DNA of 64,000 bases from SG8-30 sp963710135 (GCA_963710135.1 CAVPYY010000003.1:186001-250000), one strand, 5' to 3'; shown: positions 44,152-53,885, numbered from the stretch's first letter. Notes: generated from the sequence alone by a model not told the origin. Translations and numbers: made by a program.

Positions 44152-44693
44152 GGAAGTATCTCGATGGGTGTGTCGTGTTGCGTCAACAGCCATATCTCCA
44201 GCATGTCCTCGTTGGACACGGCGATGCAGCCATCGGTCCAGTCATTGCGCAAGTAGCGCTCGCGCGGATACTTGGGGATGTTGGGCAATCCGTGAATCAT
44301 GATCGCGCCACCCGGTGGCCAGCCGTTGGCCCGGGCGGTCGCCAGGTCCCGTGGGTTCGGGTAGGAGACCTGGATGGACAGGAAGAAGTCGCTGTAGGCG
44401 TTGCGGCGCGTCAGCTGATAGCGCCCCTCGGGCGTGCGGAAGTCGCCCTCGCGCTCCTTGTGGCCCTCCGGCCGCAGGCCCAGCGAAATCCTGTAGCTGC
44501 GCAGCTCCTGGCCATTGCGATACAGGCTCAGGCGCCGCTCGCCCTTGCGCACCACGACCAGGTCCGCGGCTTCCAGGGGCGCGCTCGGGTTCGCGAAGGC
44601 ATCGGCACGCGCCGACGGCGCCGCGCTGATGGCCACCAGCGCCAGCATGGCCAGCACGCAGACCAGCAGCAGGATTGCCCCGAGTCTCCTCAT
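44148..44693 (-). CDS. L,D-transpeptidase family protein (YkuD domain)
   Basis: The 181-residue protein has a signal peptide (ILLLVCVLAMLALVAISAAP). Its YkuD domain shows the catalytic pattern IMIHGLPNIPK and NDWTDGCIAVSNEDM, with Cys as nucleophile. Such enzymes cross-link peptidoglycan or attach lipoproteins; small ones like this are often of unclear role. It overlaps ppnN by 4 bases. Confidence 0.88.
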   Translation of the reverse strand: MRRLGAILLLVCVLAMLALVAISAAPSARADAFANPSAPLEAADLVVVRKGERRLSLYRNGQELRSYRISLGLRPEGHKEREGDFRTPEGRYQLTRRNAYSDFFLSIQVSYPNPRDLATARANGWPPGGAIMIHGLPNIPKYPRERYLRNDWTDGCIAVSNEDMLEIWLLTQHDTPIEILP

Positions 44694-44779
44694 GGGGCCG
44701 CATTATAGGGCCCGATCGCCGCGGGCGACCTGAGAACCAGCGCAAATTCGCGGCAGCCCCGGCCGGACAGGCCCCGCTA

Positions 44780-45148
44780 TCAATCCGTCCGCCGCAGCCG
44801 CACGGCCTCGCAACCGCGGCTGGTGGCGTCGGCTTCCAGGCGATAGGCGGCGCCGGCGGACAGTTCCTCCTCGATGGCGAACCGTATGCTGCTGCCCGAC
44901 TCCGCCACCTTGCAGTCGACCACGAACACATGGGTGCCGGGGGCCAGCTCGACGCGGGTGCGGCCGAACGGGATTTCACGTTCGTCGACCTTGCGGAGGA
45001 TCACCTGCAGCGGCAGCCCGGCGGACACCGGCGGGTCGCCGGTGACCGTGGCGAGTTCGCCGGGCGGCAGCGCCGGCCCGTCATAGCCGCGCACTGTCCC
45101 GCAGGCCGCCAGCAGAACGACCGGGGCAATCATCGAAGTTCGCCACAT
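44780..45148 (-). CDS. Putative lipoprotein, unknown
   Basis: The 122-residue protein has a lipobox (APVVLLAACGTVRG, Cys at 16). A beta-rich body (LQVILRKVDEREIPFGRTRV, THVFVVDCKVAESG) includes two further Cys. No family recognised. It lies downstream of the nrdJ terminator, so it likely has its own promoter. Confidence 0.65.
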   Translation of the reverse strand: MWRTSMIAPVVLLAACGTVRGYDGPALPPGELATVTGDPPVSAGLPLQVILRKVDEREIPFGRTRVELAPGTHVFVVDCKVAESGSSIRFAIEEELSAGAAYRLEADATSRGCEAVRLRRTD

Positions 45149-45178
45149 CGTGCGTCCTCCTCGCCGGCGCGCGGCCGG

Positions 45179-45202
45179 AAAAAAGGCGGCCCGAAGGCCG
45201 CC
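45179..45202 (-). terminator. Rho-independent terminator of the nrdJ operon
   Basis: On the minus strand GGCGGCC-TTCG-GGCCGCC is followed by a run of six T (A run at 45179-45184 on the plus strand). It lies 100 bases after the nrdJb stop. Confidence 0.9.
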
Positions 45203-45304
45203 TGGGAGTCACACGCGCGCCCCTGCTGTCCAGGGGTGCCAGGCGGGGACCCGGCGTGCGCGTGAGTTGAAATCTTCAGGCCGGAACGAATCCGTCTCCC
45301 GGCC

Positions 45305-46012
45305 TCAACCGCACTTCGAATCGCCGCAGGACAGACAGGTCATGCAGCCGTCCATCATCACCACCGCCGCGGTGCTGCACTTCGCGCACAGCTGCGCACC
45401 CTCCGGATAGCTCGACTCGGCGAATGCGTCCTTCTGCTGGCCGCGCGCCTCCCACTCGGCGCGCTTCGACTCGATCAGCGCGCGGCGCGACTCGTCCATC
45501 TCGGGCGCCGGCATCATGCCGATGGTCTGCAGATGCCGCTCCACGACGAATCCCAGCTCGGCCACGATCGAAGGCATGAACTTGCCGCCCGGCTGCCAGT
45601 AGCCGCCCCGCGGGTCGAACACGGCCTTCAGTTCCTCGATCAGGAACGCCACGTCGCCGCCCTTGCGGAACACCGCGGAGATGATCCGCGTCAGCGCCAC
45701 GATCCACTGGAAGTGATCGAGGTTCTTGGAGTTGATGAAGATTTCGAATGGCCGGCGATGCTCGTGCTCGGTGCCCTCGTTGAGCAGGATGTCGTTGATG
45801 GTCACGTACATGGCGTGATCCGACACCGGCGTCTTGATCTTGTAGGTCGAGCCGATGAGCACCTCCGGGCGCTCGAGCTTCTCGTGCATCCACACGACCT
45901 TGCCCGCGGCTTCCTTGCGCGCGCGCGCCTCCTTCGACACGGCGGGCTTGTCCGCGTCCGGCTTCAGCACCCGGTACTTGACGATCTTCTTGGCGATACT
46001 CAGCTTGCTCAT
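45305..46012 (-). CDS. nrdJb: Class II ribonucleotide reductase small partner NrdJb
   Basis: The 235-residue protein follows nrdJa directly. Its core (GSTYKIKTPVSDHAMYVTIND, PFEIFINSKNLDHFQWIVAL) is the TSCPD-like part that in one-piece NrdJ enzymes forms the C-terminal end. The last 35 residues hold CAKCSTAAVVMMDGCMTCL and further Cys, likely the redox-active tail that re-reduces the active site. A split into NrdJa and NrdJb is known from Pseudomonas aeruginosa. 30 bases separate the two genes. Confidence 0.85.
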   Translation of the reverse strand: MSKLSIAKKIVKYRVLKPDADKPAVSKEARARKEAAGKVVWMHEKLERPEVLIGSTYKIKTPVSDHAMYVTINDILLNEGTEHEHRRPFEIFINSKNLDHFQWIVALTRIISAVFRKGGDVAFLIEELKAVFDPRGGYWQPGGKFMPSIVAELGFVVERHLQTIGMMPAPEMDESRRALIESKRAEWEARGQQKDAFAESSYPEGAQLCAKCSTAAVVMMDGCMTCLSCGDSKCG

Positions 46013-46042
46013 CTCTGTTTTCCTCTTGGCCCTGCCGCGCGC

Positions 46043-48190
46043 TCAGAACTTGCCGTAATAGCCTTCCTTGAGTGCGTCGAACAGGTTGGCGGCCGAATGC
46101 AGCTCGCCGTCGTACTCGATCTCCTCGTCGCCCTTCACCTCGACCTCGGTGCCGTCCTCGAGCGTGAAGACGTAGGTCGTGTTCTTCAGGTCCTCTTCCT
46201 TGACCAGCACGCCCTGGAACGCCTCGGGGTTGAAGCGGAAGGTGGTGCAGCCCTTCAGCCCCTGCTCATGGGCATACAGGTAGATGTCCTTGAACTTCTC
46301 GTAGGAGAAATCCGTCGGCACGTTCGCCGTCTTGGAGATCGACGAGTCGATCCACTTCTGCGCGGCCGCCTGGATATCGACGTGCTCGCGCGGGCCGATG
46401 TCGTCGGCGGTGATGAAGTAGTCCGGCAGGCGCTCGGCGGCGGCGGTGCCGCCCGGCAGCGCGCGCGGATTGATCAGTTCGCGGTAAGCGAGCAGCTCGA
46501 AGGAGTACACGTCCACCTTCTCCTTGGACTTCTTGCCCTCGCGAATGACGTTGCGGAAATAGTGGTGCGCGAAGGACGGCTCGATGCCGTTGCTGGCGTT
46601 GTTGGCCAGCGACAGGGAGATCGTGCCGGTCGGCGCGATCGAGCTGTGGTGGGTGAAGCGGGCGCCGATGGTCTCGAGCTGCTTGACCAGCTCCGGCGCA
46701 ACGTCCGCCACCCGCTGCATGTAGCGGCTGTAGCGCGCGTGCAGGATGCGCCCGGGGATGCGGTCGCCGACCTTCCAGCCATCGCGCGCCATCTCCGGCC
46801 GCTTGCGCAGCATCTCCCGGGTGACCGCGAACTCCTCGGTCATGATCGGCGCGGGGCCTTTCTCGCGCGCCAGCTCGAGCGCGGCTTCCCAGCCCGCCAG
46901 CGCCATCTCGCGCGACACATTCTCCGTGAAGGCAACCGAATCCTTCGAGCCGTACTTCATGCCGAGCATGGTGATGGTCGAACCGAGCCCGAGGAAGCCC
47001 ATGCCGTGACGGCGCTTGCGGTGGATCTCGTCGCGCTGCCGGTCGAGCGGCAGCCCGTTGATCTCGACCACGTTGTCGAGCATGCGCGTGAAGACGCGCA
47101 CGACCTCGCGATACTCGTCCCAGTCGAACTCGGCATCCTCGGTGAACGGGTTGCGCACGAAACGCGTCAGATTCACCGAACCGAGCAGGCAGGAGCCATA
47201 GGGCGGCAGCGGCTGCTCGCCGCACGGGTTGGTCGCGCGGATCGTCTCGCACCACCAGTTGTTGTTCATTTCGTTGACGCGGTCGATCAGCACGAAGCCG
47301 GGTTCGGCGAAATCGTAGGTGGACGACATGATGACGTCCCACAGGCGTTGCGCCGGCAGGGTCTTGTAGACCTTGCACGCCACCAGCCCCTCGTCATTGC
47401 TGACATAGCGGTCCTGGCTCGGCCACTCGCGCCAGATGAACTGGTCCGGGTTGTTCAGATCGTGCTCGGCGGGATCGTATTCCGCGATGGACAGCGGAAA
47501 GGCCAGCTTCCAGTCGCCGCCGGCGCGCACCGCCTGCATGAACTCGTCGGTGACGAGCAGCGACAGGTTGAACTGCCGCAGACGGCCGTTCTCGCGCTTG
47601 GCGCGGATGAAGTCCATGGCATCCGGATGACCGACGTCGAAGGTGCCCATCTGCGCGCCGCGGCGGCCGCCGGCGGACGACACCGTGAAACACATCTTGT
47701 CGTAGATATCCATGAACGACAGCGGCCCGGAGGTGTAGGCGCCGGCGCCCGACACGTACGCGCCGCGCGGCCGCAGCGTCGAGAACTCGTAGCCGATGCC
47801 GCAACCCGCCTTCAGCGTCAGCCCGGCCTCGTGCACCTTGTTGAGGATGTCGTCCATCGAATCGAGGATGGTGCCGGACACGGTGCAATTGATCGTCGAC
47901 GTGGCCGGCTTGTGATCACGCGCCCCGGCGTTCGACATGATGCGCCCGGCCGGGATCGCGCCCTTGCGCAGCGCCCACACGAAGCGCTCGTACCATTCAT
48001 CGCGCGCCTCGGGTGCCTCGACGTCGGCCAGCGCCCGGGCGACACGCTGCCAGGTGTCGTCCATGGTCCCATCGATGGCGGTCGAGTCCTTGGCGGTCAG
48101 CCGGTACTTCTTGTCCCAGATGTCGAGCGAGGCTTCCTGGAAGGGAATCTGGTCGACGTCTTTCGGCTCAATCTTGACCGCTGTGCTCAC
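46043..48190 (-). CDS. nrdJa: Adenosylcobalamin-dependent ribonucleotide reductase NrdJa
   Basis: This 715-residue class II reductase makes deoxynucleotides with adenosylcobalamin as radical source and works with or without oxygen. The barrel shows PAGRIMSNAGARDHKPATS, STINCTVSGTILDSM, LKAGCGIGYEFSTLRPRG and NPCGEQPLPPYGSCLLGSVN. The C-terminal Cys tail is encoded in nrdJb. Two NrdR-box-like palindromes lie upstream at 48348 and 48526. Its need for B12 ties it to the uptake genes at 6129-10957. Confidence 0.94.
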   Translation of the reverse strand: MSTAVKIEPKDVDQIPFQEASLDIWDKKYRLTAKDSTAIDGTMDDTWQRVARALADVEAPEARDEWYERFVWALRKGAIPAGRIMSNAGARDHKPATSTINCTVSGTILDSMDDILNKVHEAGLTLKAGCGIGYEFSTLRPRGAYVSGAGAYTSGPLSFMDIYDKMCFTVSSAGGRRGAQMGTFDVGHPDAMDFIRAKRENGRLRQFNLSLLVTDEFMQAVRAGGDWKLAFPLSIAEYDPAEHDLNNPDQFIWREWPSQDRYVSNDEGLVACKVYKTLPAQRLWDVIMSSTYDFAEPGFVLIDRVNEMNNNWWCETIRATNPCGEQPLPPYGSCLLGSVNLTRFVRNPFTEDAEFDWDEYREVVRVFTRMLDNVVEINGLPLDRQRDEIHRKRRHGMGFLGLGSTITMLGMKYGSKDSVAFTENVSREMALAGWEAALELAREKGPAPIMTEEFAVTREMLRKRPEMARDGWKVGDRIPGRILHARYSRYMQRVADVAPELVKQLETIGARFTHHSSIAPTGTISLSLANNASNGIEPSFAHHYFRNVIREGKKSKEKVDVYSFELLAYRELINPRALPGGTAAAERLPDYFITADDIGPREHVDIQAAAQKWIDSSISKTANVPTDFSYEKFKDIYLYAHEQGLKGCTTFRFNPEAFQGVLVKEEDLKNTTYVFTLEDGTEVEVKGDEEIEYDGELHSAANLFDALKEGYYGKF

Positions 48191-48347
48191 TTGCCTGTTG
48201 CTCCCCTCGAAATATCGCGCGCCGAAGCCGGCGCAAATGCATGAAGTCCCGGGACTGCTGCCGTACCGAGTGAAAATCCGGTCTGGGTGTCGCTGATCCC
48301 CGGGAATCCCTGTGTTCTTCTGACGTTCTCGAGCGGTCCGGGCTGGA

Positions 48348-48363
48348 CCACAAGATGTTGTGT
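48348..48363. promoter_or_regulatory. NrdR-box-like site 1
   Basis: CCACAAGATGTTGTGT matches 13 of 16 positions of the palindromic consensus ACACWATATATWGTGT as I recall it. It lies 158 bases before the nrdJa start. NrdR represses ribonucleotide reductase operons in most bacteria. Confidence 0.6.
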
Positions 48364-48525
48364 CAGGGTTGTTAAATTATTGGCGTGGCGGCCGAGGTGT
48401 CAAGGGTTTTCTTGGCCGGTCAGACCCCCTCTTTGTGGCTTTTCCGTCAACGGCTTGCAAAGGGTACCTCACGCGAATTCCGGGGAACCCTCGCAGGGCG
48501 CTATGTCAAGCGCAAATTTGCGCAG

Positions 48526-48541
48526 ACACAACATCTTGTGT
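48526..48541. promoter_or_regulatory. NrdR-box-like site 2
   Basis: ACACAACATCTTGTGT matches 14 of 16 consensus positions and equals the reverse complement of site 1 but for one base. The sites are 178 bases apart, close to 17 turns of the helix, much wider than the usual three-turn pair. Confidence 0.6.
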
Positions 48542-48715
48542 GCACCCCAGGCCCACAATTTGTCCACATGTTGCGCACCGAACTACCCCCAACCCACCCG
48601 CCACTGACCGGCTCACGGCTGCCCGCCGTGCGGAACTCGACCGGCGGAAAGCCTGTCACAACACGCCGGGTGCGCCGCATTCCTGCGCCACCCGGCAACC
48701 ACACGAGGTTTCCCG

Positions 48716-50072
<1,357 letters not shown>

Positions 50073-50074
<2 letters not shown>

Positions 50075-50120
50075 TTGGTGATTGGTGATTGGTGACTGGT
50101 GATCACTGATCACCAGTCAC
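50073..50120. repeat. TGATTGG tandem repeats running into a 29-bp palindrome
   Basis: The 7-mer GATTGGT occurs about three times from 50074. It is followed by a perfect palindrome whose arms are GTGACTGGTGATCA (50092-50105) and its reverse complement (50107-50120) with one centre base. It begins at the stop of the protease gene, so it may act as a terminator hairpin. Confidence 0.6.
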
Positions 50121-50138
50121 TCTCCGCTATCCGCTCAC

Positions 50139-50144
50139 TATAAT
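50139..50144 (+). promoter_or_regulatory. TATAAT -10 box near the NDUFA9-like start
   Basis: A perfect TATAAT ends 6 bases before ATG 50151, implying a leaderless or near-leaderless message if used. The -35 position falls in the palindrome just upstream and is a poor match. Confidence 0.4.
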
Positions 50145-50150
50145 CAGCGG

Positions 50151-51104
50151 ATGCGGCCACTCCGTCTCTGCATACTCGGCGGCTCCGGTTTCGTCGGCAC
50201 CCACCTCTGTGGGGAACTGGTACGCCAGGGCCACACGCTGACCATTCCAACACGCGTGGTGGCCCGGGCCCGGCACCTGCAGGTCCTGCCGACGGTACGC
50301 GTCACCCGCGCAGACGTGCATGACGAGCAGACGCTCACCGCGCTGCTCGCCGGGCAGGACGCCGTGATCAACCTCGTCGGCATATTGAACGAGAGCGGCC
50401 GCGACGGTTCAGGATTCCGCCGGGCGCACATCGAGCTCGCTCGCAAGCTGGTGGCAGCCTGCAGGGCGACCCGCACCGACCGGCTACTGCAGATGAGCGG
50501 CCTGAATGCCGACCCCAATGCGCCGAGTCACTACCTGCGCTCCAAGGGCGAGGCGGAACGCATCATCCGCGACGAGGGCGGACCGGATCTCGCGTGGACC
50601 CTCTTCAAGCCGTCCGTCCTGTTCGGACCGGGGGACTCGTTCATCAATCGCTTCGCCGGGCTGCTGGCCAGTCTGCCGGCGCTGCCGCTGGCGAGGCCCG
50701 AGGCGCGGCTCGCGCCCGTCTGGGTGGGTGACGTGGTGTCTGCGATGACCCGCGCCCTGGCAGACCCCGAGACGGCAGGTGAGTCGTACGAGCTATGCGG
50801 CCCCGAGGTCCACAGCTTGCGCGACATCGTGGCCTACACGCGGGACACGCTCGGGCTGCGGCGGGCGATCATCGGGCTGCCGGACTGGGCCGCACGCCTG
50901 CAGGCAGCGATCATGGACTTCGTCCCCGGCAAGCCCTTTTCCACCGACAACTACCGCTCGCTAGGGGTGGACAGCGTCTGCCGCGTCGACGGCTTCGCGC
51001 GGCTTGGCATCCGGCCGAGCCCCATGAGGAACATCGTGCCCGGGTACCTCGGCGGGCTGACGACATCCCTCGATCAACTGCGGCAGCGCGCCGGGCGCGG
51101 CTAG
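50151..51104 (+). CDS. NAD(P)-binding protein related to complex I NDUFA9
   Basis: The 317-residue atypical short-chain dehydrogenase starts with the nucleotide loop LCILGGSGFVGTHLCGELV. It lacks the usual YxxxK catalytic pair and keeps NLVGILNE and FKPSVLFGPGDSFINRFAGL. This pattern fits the NDUFA9-like group that binds NADPH. In bacteria the role is not fixed; quinone biosynthesis or membrane complex support has been proposed for relatives. No nuo genes are near. Confidence 0.82.
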   Translation: MRPLRLCILGGSGFVGTHLCGELVRQGHTLTIPTRVVARARHLQVLPTVRVTRADVHDEQTLTALLAGQDAVINLVGILNESGRDGSGFRRAHIELARKLVAACRATRTDRLLQMSGLNADPNAPSHYLRSKGEAERIIRDEGGPDLAWTLFKPSVLFGPGDSFINRFAGLLASLPALPLARPEARLAPVWVGDVVSAMTRALADPETAGESYELCGPEVHSLRDIVAYTRDTLGLRRAIIGLPDWAARLQAAIMDFVPGKPFSTDNYRSLGVDSVCRVDGFARLGIRPSPMRNIVPGYLGGLTTSLDQLRQRAGRG

Positions 51105-51156
51105 TCCGCCTTCTCCAGATGGTTGGCGTTTGCGCCGGGCGCGGCGCAACCAGCCG

Positions 51157-52218
51157 TCAGCCATCGCAGGCTTCGCGCTCGCGCGCGGCGGCATCCAGGC
51201 CGGCCAGGCGACGGGCCTCGGCGTAAAAGGCCGGCAGGCTCCCGTCGAGCCGCTGCAGCAAGCGGGTCATGGCAGGAACGCATTGCTGGTAGGTCGCCAC
51301 CGCACCGAGCCTGGCGTTGTTGAACTCGCCCGCGATCAGGCCCGACATGTCGGGCCCGGGTGGCCAGCTCGCCGCCAGCCGCGCGTATTCCCCGCGCAGG
51401 CGCTCGAACTCCTCCGCCTTGGCGGCGCGCAGCGCCGGCCCCGGCTCGCCGGCGCGATACAGCGCGTCGAGACGCTCCCGGGTCGCGACGATCAGCGCGG
51501 CAACCGCCTGCAGCCGCCGCCGGCGCTCGAGATACCTGTCGATGTCCTGCTGCTGGCCGTGCGCCTCGACCCAGCGCCGCGCGCCTTCCAGCTCCACCAC
51601 CGTGGCAAAGGCTTCATTGAAGTTGCTGTCGTCCGCCGCGTAGACCTGCTGATGGGCCAGCTCGTGGAAGATCAACGCCGCCAGGCTCAGCTCGTCGTAG
51701 CCGAGCATGCTCGACAGCACGGGGTCCTGGAAGTGCCCGAGCGTTGAGTAGGCCGCCACCGGCGCCACGTAGACATCCTCGCCGCGGCCGGCGCGGGCCG
51801 CAGCGAAGCGCCGCGCCTTCGTCTCGTCGAAGTAGCCGCGATACGCCACACAGCCCGCTACGGGAAAGCACCAGTTGACGGGCTCGACGCTGAACTCGGG
51901 TGCGGCAAACACGTTCCACACGACGTACGGCCGCTCCAGGTCCGCATAGCTGGTGTAGCTGCCGTTGTCCGGCAGGCCCAGTTCGTCCGTCGCGAAGGCA
52001 CGTACACGCTGGATCAACTCCAGGCGCTGGCGCAGGGCCGCGGGTGTGGCGGGATCGGCCAGCAGCTCGGCAATCGGCTGGCGCCGGGCGTTGAGGTCGA
52101 GCTGCCCGGCCGCGACGTGCAGGTAGTAACAGCCGGGCAGGACCGTTGCCACGAGCAGCAGCGCGAGCACCGACAGCGCGCGGCGGAAGGGGGAACGGGC
52201 TGGGGCTTCGGCTAACAT
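51157..52218 (-). CDS. Putative zinc aminopeptidase lipoprotein (PF10023-like)
   Basis: The 353-residue protein has a lipobox (LLLVATVLPGCYYLHVAAGQ, Cys near residue 30). A zinc motif HELAH appears in ALIFHELAHQQVYAADDSN near residue 187, with Glu in NEAFATVVELEG downstream as likely third ligand. YYLHVAAGQLDLNARRQPI is typical of a family annotated as putative aminopeptidases of unknown substrate. Its start lies 6 bases from the divergent cca start. Confidence 0.8.
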   Translation of the reverse strand: MLAEAPARSPFRRALSVLALLLVATVLPGCYYLHVAAGQLDLNARRQPIAELLADPATPAALRQRLELIQRVRAFATDELGLPDNGSYTSYADLERPYVVWNVFAAPEFSVEPVNWCFPVAGCVAYRGYFDETKARRFAAARAGRGEDVYVAPVAAYSTLGHFQDPVLSSMLGYDELSLAALIFHELAHQQVYAADDSNFNEAFATVVELEGARRWVEAHGQQQDIDRYLERRRRLQAVAALIVATRERLDALYRAGEPGPALRAAKAEEFERLRGEYARLAASWPPGPDMSGLIAGEFNNARLGAVATYQQCVPAMTRLLQRLDGSLPAFYAEARRLAGLDAAAREREACDG

Positions 52219-52224
52219 GTGCGC

Positions 52225-53448
52225 ATGCAAGTCTATCTGGTCGGCGGCGCCGTTCGGGACGCCATGCTCGGACTGACCGTCAAGGAGCGCGACTGGGTCG
52301 TGGTCGGCGCGACCCCGGAGCAGCTCGTCGACCAGGGCTACCGCCCGGTGGGCCGCGACTTTCCGGTGTTCCTGCATCCCGAGACGCACGAGGAATACGC
52401 GCTGGCGCGCACCGAGCGCAAGACCGGGCCCGGCTATCGCGGCTTTGAGGTGCACTTCGCGCCGGACGTCAGCCTCGAGGACGACCTGCGGCGGCGCGAT
52501 CTCACCATCAACGCGATGGCCCGTGACGCCGACGGCACCTTGATCGATCCGTATGGCGGCAGCGCCGATCTCCACGCGCGCGTTCTCAGGCACGTTTCGG
52601 GCGCGTTCGCCGAGGACCCCGTGCGCATCCTGCGGCTGGCGCGCTTCCTGGCGCGGTTCGCGCCGCTCGGCTTCACCGTCGCGCCGGAGACCATGGCGCT
52701 GATGCGCAACATGGTGGCCGCGGGTGAAGTCGATGCGCTGGTGCCCGAACGCGCCTGGCAGGAGACCGTGAAGGCGCTCGGTGAGCCCGCCCCCGACGCG
52801 TTTCTCGAGGTGTTGCGCGAGTGTGGCGCGCTCGCGCGCATCCTGCCCGAACTGGATGTCTTGTGGGGTGTCCCGCAGCCCGAGCGTTGGCACCCGGAAG
52901 TCGATACCGGCGTGCACATGCTGCTCGTCATGCGGGCCGCGGCGAAACTGACGCCGAGCCCACAGATACGTTTCGCCGCGCTGATGCACGACCTCGGCAA
53001 GGGCGAGACGCCCGAAGCGCTCTGGCCGCGCCACGTCGGCCACGAGGACCGTGGTGCGACGCTGGTACGCAAGGTGGCGGAGCGCCTGCGCATCCCGACC
53101 GACTATCGTCATCTGGCGGAACTGACGGCACGCTGGCACGGCCTGGTGCATCGCGCCATGGAGCTGCGCCCGAAGACCATCCTGGACCTGTTCGAGCGCT
53201 GCGACGCGCTGCGCCGGCCGGAGCGCTTCCGGGACTTCCTGGTCGCATGCGAGGCCGACTTCCGCGGCCGCACCGGCTGGGAGAAGCGCGCCTATCCGGA
53301 GGCCGAACTGCTGGCCTCCGCTCTCGACGCGGCGCTTGCCGTGTCGCTCAGCGCGGAAGAGCGTCACGGGCTGTCCGGCGAAGCCATCGGCGAGGCGTTG
53401 CGGCGCAAGCGCATCGCTGCCATCAGCAGCTCACTGGACCGCGCCTGA
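52225..53448 (+). CDS. cca: Multifunctional CCA-adding tRNA nucleotidyltransferase
   Basis: The 407-residue enzyme adds or repairs the CCA end of tRNAs. It shows the class II nucleotidyltransferase opening MQVYLVGGAVRDAMLGL, KERDWVVVGATPEQLVDQG and LRRRDLTINAMARDADG. The C-terminal HD phosphohydrolase domain (ALMHDLGKGETP) is found in gammaproteobacterial forms. ATG 52225 is chosen over GTG 52219 because it gives the standard N-terminus. Only six bases part it from the divergent gene. Confidence 0.95.
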   Translation: MQVYLVGGAVRDAMLGLTVKERDWVVVGATPEQLVDQGYRPVGRDFPVFLHPETHEEYALARTERKTGPGYRGFEVHFAPDVSLEDDLRRRDLTINAMARDADGTLIDPYGGSADLHARVLRHVSGAFAEDPVRILRLARFLARFAPLGFTVAPETMALMRNMVAAGEVDALVPERAWQETVKALGEPAPDAFLEVLRECGALARILPELDVLWGVPQPERWHPEVDTGVHMLLVMRAAAKLTPSPQIRFAALMHDLGKGETPEALWPRHVGHEDRGATLVRKVAERLRIPTDYRHLAELTARWHGLVHRAMELRPKTILDLFERCDALRRPERFRDFLVACEADFRGRTGWEKRAYPEAELLASALDAALAVSLSAEERHGLSGEAIGEALRRKRIAAISSSLDRA

Positions 53449-53503
53449 GGCAGGCCCCGCCGCGGGTCGCTGAGGCCGCTGGTGCCCGGCGGGCTCCCTA
53501 CTT

Positions 53504-53575
53504 CCGTGGCCCCTTCCTCCGTTCGGGAAGCCAAACTCACTACGGAAGGGGCCACGGTCGTCTTCGCCCGCCTGT
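53504..53575 (+). repeat. Diverged third copy of the structured element
   Basis: CCGTGGCCCCTTCC (53504-53517) pairs perfectly with GGAAGGGGCCACGG (53544-53557). The loop holds GAAGCCAAACTC and the tail reads GTCGTCTTCGCCCGC. Copies A and B have a different stem but the loop GAGCCAAAGTC and the tail GTCGTCCTCGACCCGC. Confidence 0.55.
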
Positions 53576-53611
53576 GGCGCTTACGCCTGATTCGTTGAGC
53601 CTCGATACGGA

Positions 53612-53674
53612 GGGGACAGGCACCGCTGGCACGGCCGTGCCGCAGGGAGCCTTGAGACTGCGGTGCCAGTCCCC
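53612..53674. repeat. Nested hairpin with GGGGACAGGCACCGC arms
   Basis: GGGGACAGGCACCGC at 53612-53626 pairs with GCGGTGCCAGTCCCC at 53660-53674, with one A-A mismatch in 15. Inside is a perfect palindrome GGCACGGCCGTGCC (53628-53641). Confidence 0.6.
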
Positions 53675-53787
53675 GCGGGTAGAGGACGACTGTAGGGCTC
53701 TTGCGAGCGACTTTGGCTCGGCGGAGCGAGCAAGGGGCTCTACAGGAGTAGAGAGACCCGCTCACTGCAGCCGTTCCGCGGGATGCC
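53674..53787 (-). repeat. 114-bp structured repeat, copy B
   Basis: Read on the minus strand this equals copy A (27093-27206) but for five bases by my count. The order palindrome array, GGCATCCCGCGG, hairpin is kept, so the whole composite unit was copied, not just the core. Confidence 0.75.
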
Positions 53788-53791
53788 TGAA

Positions 53792-53867
53792 CGGGACAGT
53801 CCCCGATGGGGACAGTCCCCACGGCGGAGCCGCATCAGGGGACAGTCCCCTGCGGGGACAGTCCCTG
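53792..53867. repeat. Array of GGGGACAGTCCCC palindromes
   Basis: Four units (one with GGGACAGTCCCC, one ending GTCCCT) with spacers of 1-25 bases, next to copy B. Same palindrome as at 26900-27325, seen from the other strand. Confidence 0.65.
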
Positions 53868-53885
53868 GGCCTTGCCAGGGACGGG

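Larger units (their letters stand above)
48191..48715. promoter_or_regulatory. Regulatory gap between nrdJa and the Do protease
   Basis: This 525-base region has no credible gene; open frames crossing it are shadows. It holds two NrdR-box-like palindromes, an A/T patch TGTTAAATTATTGG at 48370, and a perfect 14-bp palindrome GCGCAAATTTGCGC at 48510-48523. Promoters for both divergent genes should lie here, but I cannot place them exactly. Confidence 0.5.
53449..53885. repeat. Second repeat cluster (437 bases, no gene)
   Basis: In order this gap holds a diverged hairpin element (53504-53575), a large hairpin with GGGGACAGGCACCGC ends (53612-53674), copy B of the 114-bp element (53674-53787) and four palindromes of the GGGGACAGTCCCC type (53792-53867). 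Short frames here share a peptide with the cluster at 27100 only because both copy the repeat. Confidence 0.7.

Noticed and set aside
45533..48244. Plus-strand frame of 903 codons
   Set aside because: Antisense to nrdJb-nrdJa, which have full family motifs on the minus strand.
48510..48523. GCGCAAATTTGCGC palindrome as a LexA or known regulator site
   Set aside because: It does not match the LexA or other operator consensus I know; kept only as an unexplained palindrome in the gap.
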